NCBI GenBank assembly: GCA_027036355.1
Contig: JALVQZ010000183.1
Location: 1 to 32,360, forward strand
DNA length: 32,360 nucleotides
Direction: 5' to 3'
DNA from: Acidimicrobiia bacterium
GTDB lineage: Bacteria; Actinomycetota; Acidimicrobiia; Spongiisociales; UBA5794
The notes under the pieces are model-generated. The model worked only from the letters and a program-made list of their open reading frames with translations. It made no database searches and was not told the origin of the DNA. Positions 30,328 through 32,360 of this stretch are shown in pieces. Made by a program: the position numbers and the translations under genes. The stretch's first letter is position 1. Each line of letters begins with the position of its first letter.

Positions 30328-31202
30328 CCATGTCCAGCGAACAGTACGAAGAGATCCCGTGGGCTCAGCTACTCGCCGACGATCAGCAACGCCGCCGCCG
30401 CACCCGGTGGATCACGGTCGCGGTCCTGACCATCCTCGCCCTTCTCGCCGTCGCCGCCATACGCCGGAGTGCCGCACCCGAGCCGGCCGCAGCCATGCCG
30501 GCACCGGCATCGACCTCCGCACCCTCGAGCACCACCAGCACCACGGGCACGACCACCAGCCTCGCGAACACGGGCATGGTCGTCTCCGAAGCCGCGCTTC
30601 GGGCGACGACGACGAGTGTCCTCGTCGACGAGATCGTCAAGCTCCGAGCCGAGACGTTCGTCGCCGACTACTTCACCGTCGACGGCGACCCCGCGGTCGT
30701 CGCGGAACTCGAAGCGTCCCTGGCCGCCGGTGTCGACCTTCCCCAGCTCCCGCACGACGACCCGCAACGGCCCGCCGAGCGGATGAGCTTCGTCGAACGG
30801 GCCGACGCCTACTCGTGGTACCAGATCGCCGACGATCGCTGGATCGTCGGTGTGGCCTTCCGCACGCTGTACACCACCGACGGCACCACGTGGACCCGCA
30901 GCCCCGTCCACGCCGTCGCGGTAGGGGTCGTCCTGGACGGGGCAGGGGGTTCCGGGATCGTCGACCTTCCCATGCCGATCGTCGAGCCGCTCCAGCGCAC
31001 CACCGCACAGGTCGAACCGTACGCCGGCTCGCCGACCGGCCCGGCATCGGCGGTGGCGCTCGACTACGCCCGTCTCGTCGACGCAGACGCCACCATCGCC
31101 GAGCTCTCCGGGAGTGACGAGCGCTGGCGAGCGGTCGTCGAGATCACCGATCGTTCGGGCCTGACGTGGCCCCTGTCGATCCGATCGGACCTGCTCCCCT
31201 GA
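30324..31202 (+). CDS. bitopic membrane protein with extracytoplasmic domain, function unknown
   Basis: A 292-residue protein. A cytoplasmic charged N-terminus (QQRRRRTR) precedes one span (about 29-46), then an Ala/Pro/Ser/Thr linker (50-82) and a soluble domain of about 200 residues. Stretches such as AETFVADYFT and WIVGVAFRTLY are faintly reminiscent of NTF2-like domains of TcpC-type conjugation proteins, but there is no transfer gene nearby and I do not assign that function. ATG 30324 overlaps the LysM stop; ATG 30330, with AAGGA five bases upstream, is an equally likely start. It is probably co-translated with the LysM gene. Confidence 0.8.
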   Translation: MTMSSEQYEEIPWAQLLADDQQRRRRTRWITVAVLTILALLAVAAIRRSAAPEPAAAMPAPASTSAPSSTTSTTGTTTSLANTGMVVSEAALRATTTSVLVDEIVKLRAETFVADYFTVDGDPAVVAELEASLAAGVDLPQLPHDDPQRPAERMSFVERADAYSWYQIADDRWIVGVAFRTLYTTDGTTWTRSPVHAVAVGVVLDGAGGSGIVDLPMPIVEPLQRTTAQVEPYAGSPTGPASAVALDYARLVDADATIAELSGSDERWRAVVEITDRSGLTWPLSIRSDLLP

Positions 31203-31218
31203 CCGGCGCCCGCTCCGT

Positions 31219-31246
31219 CGCAGGCGCCGTTCGGCCGGCGCCTGCG
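31219..31246 (+). terminator. 11-bp GC-rich hairpin after the LysM/membrane protein operon
   Basis: CGCAGGCGCCG and CGGCGCCTGCG form a perfect 11-bp stem with the loop TTCGGC, 16 bp after the stop at 31202. There is no T-tract, as is common in high-GC actinobacteria. Confidence 0.6.
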
Positions 31247-31262
31247 GTCGGTTCATAGCCGC

Positions 31263-31268
31263 TACCCT
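31263..31268 (+). promoter_or_regulatory. -10 hexamer TACCCT, leaderless promoter
   Basis: TACCCT, six bases, ATG 31275, no Shine-Dalgarno. Confidence 0.55.
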
Positions 31269-31274
31269 CGCGGC

Positions 31275-31991
31275 ATGCTCACCACACGACGCGCCCCGGC
31301 CACCGAATGGCAACGACTCCTCACCGATCTCGGCATCTCACCTCGGGACCGCATCCTCGTCGTCGGACCATCCTCAGGGTCGCTCGTCGCCCTCCCCGCC
31401 GTCCCGGTCCTCACCGGCCCCCACGGCATGGCGTTGCTCGGGCCACCCCTCGACGTACCCCTGCCCGATGATGCCACCGCCACCGCCACCGGCCTCCCCG
31501 ACGACAGCGTCGACGCCACGTTGATGTTCTCCCCCTGGACCAACGCCGGTCAGGTCGGGGCCGTCGCCAAGGAGGCGATCCGCATCACGCGCCTGGGCGG
31601 ACGGGTCGCCCTCGGAACCCTCGACGCCGACACGCTCCTCGACACCTCACCGTCGGCGTATCCGGCCGCCCTCACCTTCCAGCTCTTCCCCGATCTGGCA
31701 GATCGACTCCGCGCCGCTCACCGCCACGACGCGATGATCGGCATCGAGTTGCTCCGGGCGGGGATCCACGACGTGATGGTGGATCCCTTCGACGTCCCGA
31801 TGGCGTACTACGACTCCCTCGACGACTGCGTCGCCGACATCGAGGCCGGCGCGTGGCCGGGAACCGACACCCTCGACGACGATCGCCGAGCGCTCCTCGC
31901 TCAACAGGTGCGACGTCTGCTCCAGGGGCGGCGTTTCCCCTTCGTCGACGAACTCCCCTGGCTCATCGCTCGAGGAACCAAGGGTTCGTGA
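31275..31991 (+). CDS. class I methyltransferase-like protein
   Basis: A 238-residue protein with the outline of a Rossmann-fold SAM-dependent methyltransferase: ILVVGPSSGSLVAL (27-40) sits where motif I should be, and LPDDSVDATLMFSPWTNAGQ followed by EAIRITRLGGRVALGTLDAD resembles motifs IV-VI. Motif I lacks the usual acidic GxGxG pattern, so SAM binding is uncertain. The C-terminal third is specific to this protein. Its stop abuts the stop of the convergent Nfu-N gene with no gap. Function unknown. Confidence 0.7.
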   Translation: MLTTRRAPATEWQRLLTDLGISPRDRILVVGPSSGSLVALPAVPVLTGPHGMALLGPPLDVPLPDDATATATGLPDDSVDATLMFSPWTNAGQVGAVAKEAIRITRLGGRVALGTLDADTLLDTSPSAYPAALTFQLFPDLADRLRAAHRHDAMIGIELLRAGIHDVMVDPFDVPMAYYDSLDDCVADIEAGAWPGTDTLDDDRRALLAQQVRRLLQGRRFPFVDELPWLIARGTKGS

Positions 31992-32246
31992 TCAGCCGAA
32001 GGTCGCCTCGAGCACGTCGGTGGCCGCAGGGGCGATCGACTCCCACGAAGCATCCGGGGTCTTCGTCAACGTGATGAAGTCCGCCGTCATGAACACGGAC
32101 GTGACCCCTTCGATGCCCAACAGCGCGGCCGCGGTCGGGTCGTCGACCTCGCCGGATGCAGAGAACGTCTTCGGCCCGCCGACGTCGACCCCGACGGTGA
32201 ACTTCAGCGCGTTCGGATTGGGCGTGTTGCTGATCTGGACCGGCAC
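31992..32246 (-). CDS. stand-alone Nfu/NifU N-terminal domain protein
   Basis: An 84-residue protein matching the Nfu N-terminal domain (ISNTPNPNALKFTVG, then VTSVFMTADFITLTK), the part of Nfu proteins that precedes the cluster-binding CxxC domain. It has no cysteine, so it cannot hold a cluster itself and may bind partners in Fe-S delivery. GTG 32246 is preceded by GAGGAAGGAG. It diverges from the hydantoinase-type gene. Confidence 0.82.
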   Translation of the reverse strand: MPVQISNTPNPNALKFTVGVDVGGPKTFSASGEVDDPTAAALLGIEGVTSVFMTADFITLTKTPDASWESIAPAATDVLEATFG

Positions 32247-32269
32247 GGCGACTCCTTCCTCGGCGCCGA

Positions 32270-32275
32270 AGGGTA
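32270..32275 (-). promoter_or_regulatory. -10 hexamer TACCCT of the Nfu-N gene
   Basis: TACCCT lies 23 bases before GTG 32246 with a good ribosome-binding sequence (GAGGAAGGAG) between, so this transcript has a short leader. Confidence 0.45.
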
Positions 32276-32303
32276 GCGACGTCGCCGGGCACCGAGGGGT
32301 CTC

Positions 32304-32360
32304 GTGATCGTCGGGGTCGACGTCGGAGGAACGTTCACCGACGTCGTGGCCGTCGACGGC
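32304..32360 (+). CDS. hydantoinase/oxoprolinase family protein, first 19 codons, cut by window edge
   Basis: GTG 32304, preceded by GAGGGG, opens a frame reading IVGVDVGGTFTDVVAVDG up to the window edge. The VDVGGTFTDVV phosphate-binding strand is the N-terminal signature of HyuA/5-oxoprolinase/N-methylhydantoinase A, ATP-dependent ring-opening amidases of the ASKHA fold. With only 19 residues, other ASKHA members cannot be excluded. Confidence 0.72.
   Translation, partial: MIVGVDVGGTFTDVVAVDG

Noticed and set aside
30324-31202. Calling the bitopic protein a TcpC conjugation component
   Set aside because: Similarity is faint and no relaxase, coupling protein or VirB4 gene is present in the window.

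Overview
The window reads as a chromosomal segment of a high-GC actinobacterium. Lineage markers are a WhiB protein, a GlnR-type regulator, the GlnA2/GSII pair of glutamine synthetases, an acyl-CoA carboxylase epsilon-like subunit and an aspartokinase with an internal beta-subunit start. A member of the Acidimicrobiia or a relative is my guess from overall gene style; I could not test it. Gene density is high, ATGA/GTGA overlaps are common, and no insertion sequence, phage gene or CRISPR array is visible.

Layout, left to right. 1-1389 (minus): thiolase (cut by the left edge), epsilon-like carboxylase subunit and methylmalonyl-CoA epimerase. 1419-4611 (minus): sensor histidine kinase, PHP phosphoesterase, a 56-residue membrane protein and a cyclophilin lipoprotein. 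4687-6937 (plus): aspartokinase (alpha plus nested beta) and aspartate-semialdehyde dehydrogenase. 7005-8790 (minus): tRNA-Pro(CGG), a CNNM/CorC-type membrane protein and a stand-alone receiver. 8904-10208 (plus): an NfeD/ClpP-class protein without its serine nucleophile. 10305-13669: WhiB converging on selB, with selA upstream of selB. 13706-16870 (plus): fxsA, a NUDIX hydrolase, a metallo-beta-lactamase-fold hydrolase and an M23 peptidase, chained by 4-base overlaps.

16908-18499: divergent Fe-S carriers mrp and an A-type carrier. 18582-20510 (plus): ridA and an ALDH7 dehydrogenase. 20583-25441: a nitrogen module, made of a kinase with inverted domain order, convergent glnR, glnA2 coupled to glnR, and divergent glnII. 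The glnA2-glnII intergenic region holds four half-sites spaced exactly 11 bp apart that resemble a GlnR operator. 25454-26348: a membrane protein and a 36-bp tandem repeat. 26349-28600 (plus): a folate cluster of pteridine-reductase-like SDR, folB and a fused folK-folE. 28649-32360: moaA, a LysM protein, a bitopic membrane protein, a methyltransferase-like protein, a small Nfu-N-domain protein (minus), and the first 19 codons of a hydantoinase/oxoprolinase-type gene.

A theme across the window is leaderless transcription: thirteen genes have a TANNNT -10 hexamer ending exactly 6 or 7 bases before the start codon and no Shine-Dalgarno sequence. The most notable system-level signal is the glnR-glnA2/glnII module with its predicted shared operator.
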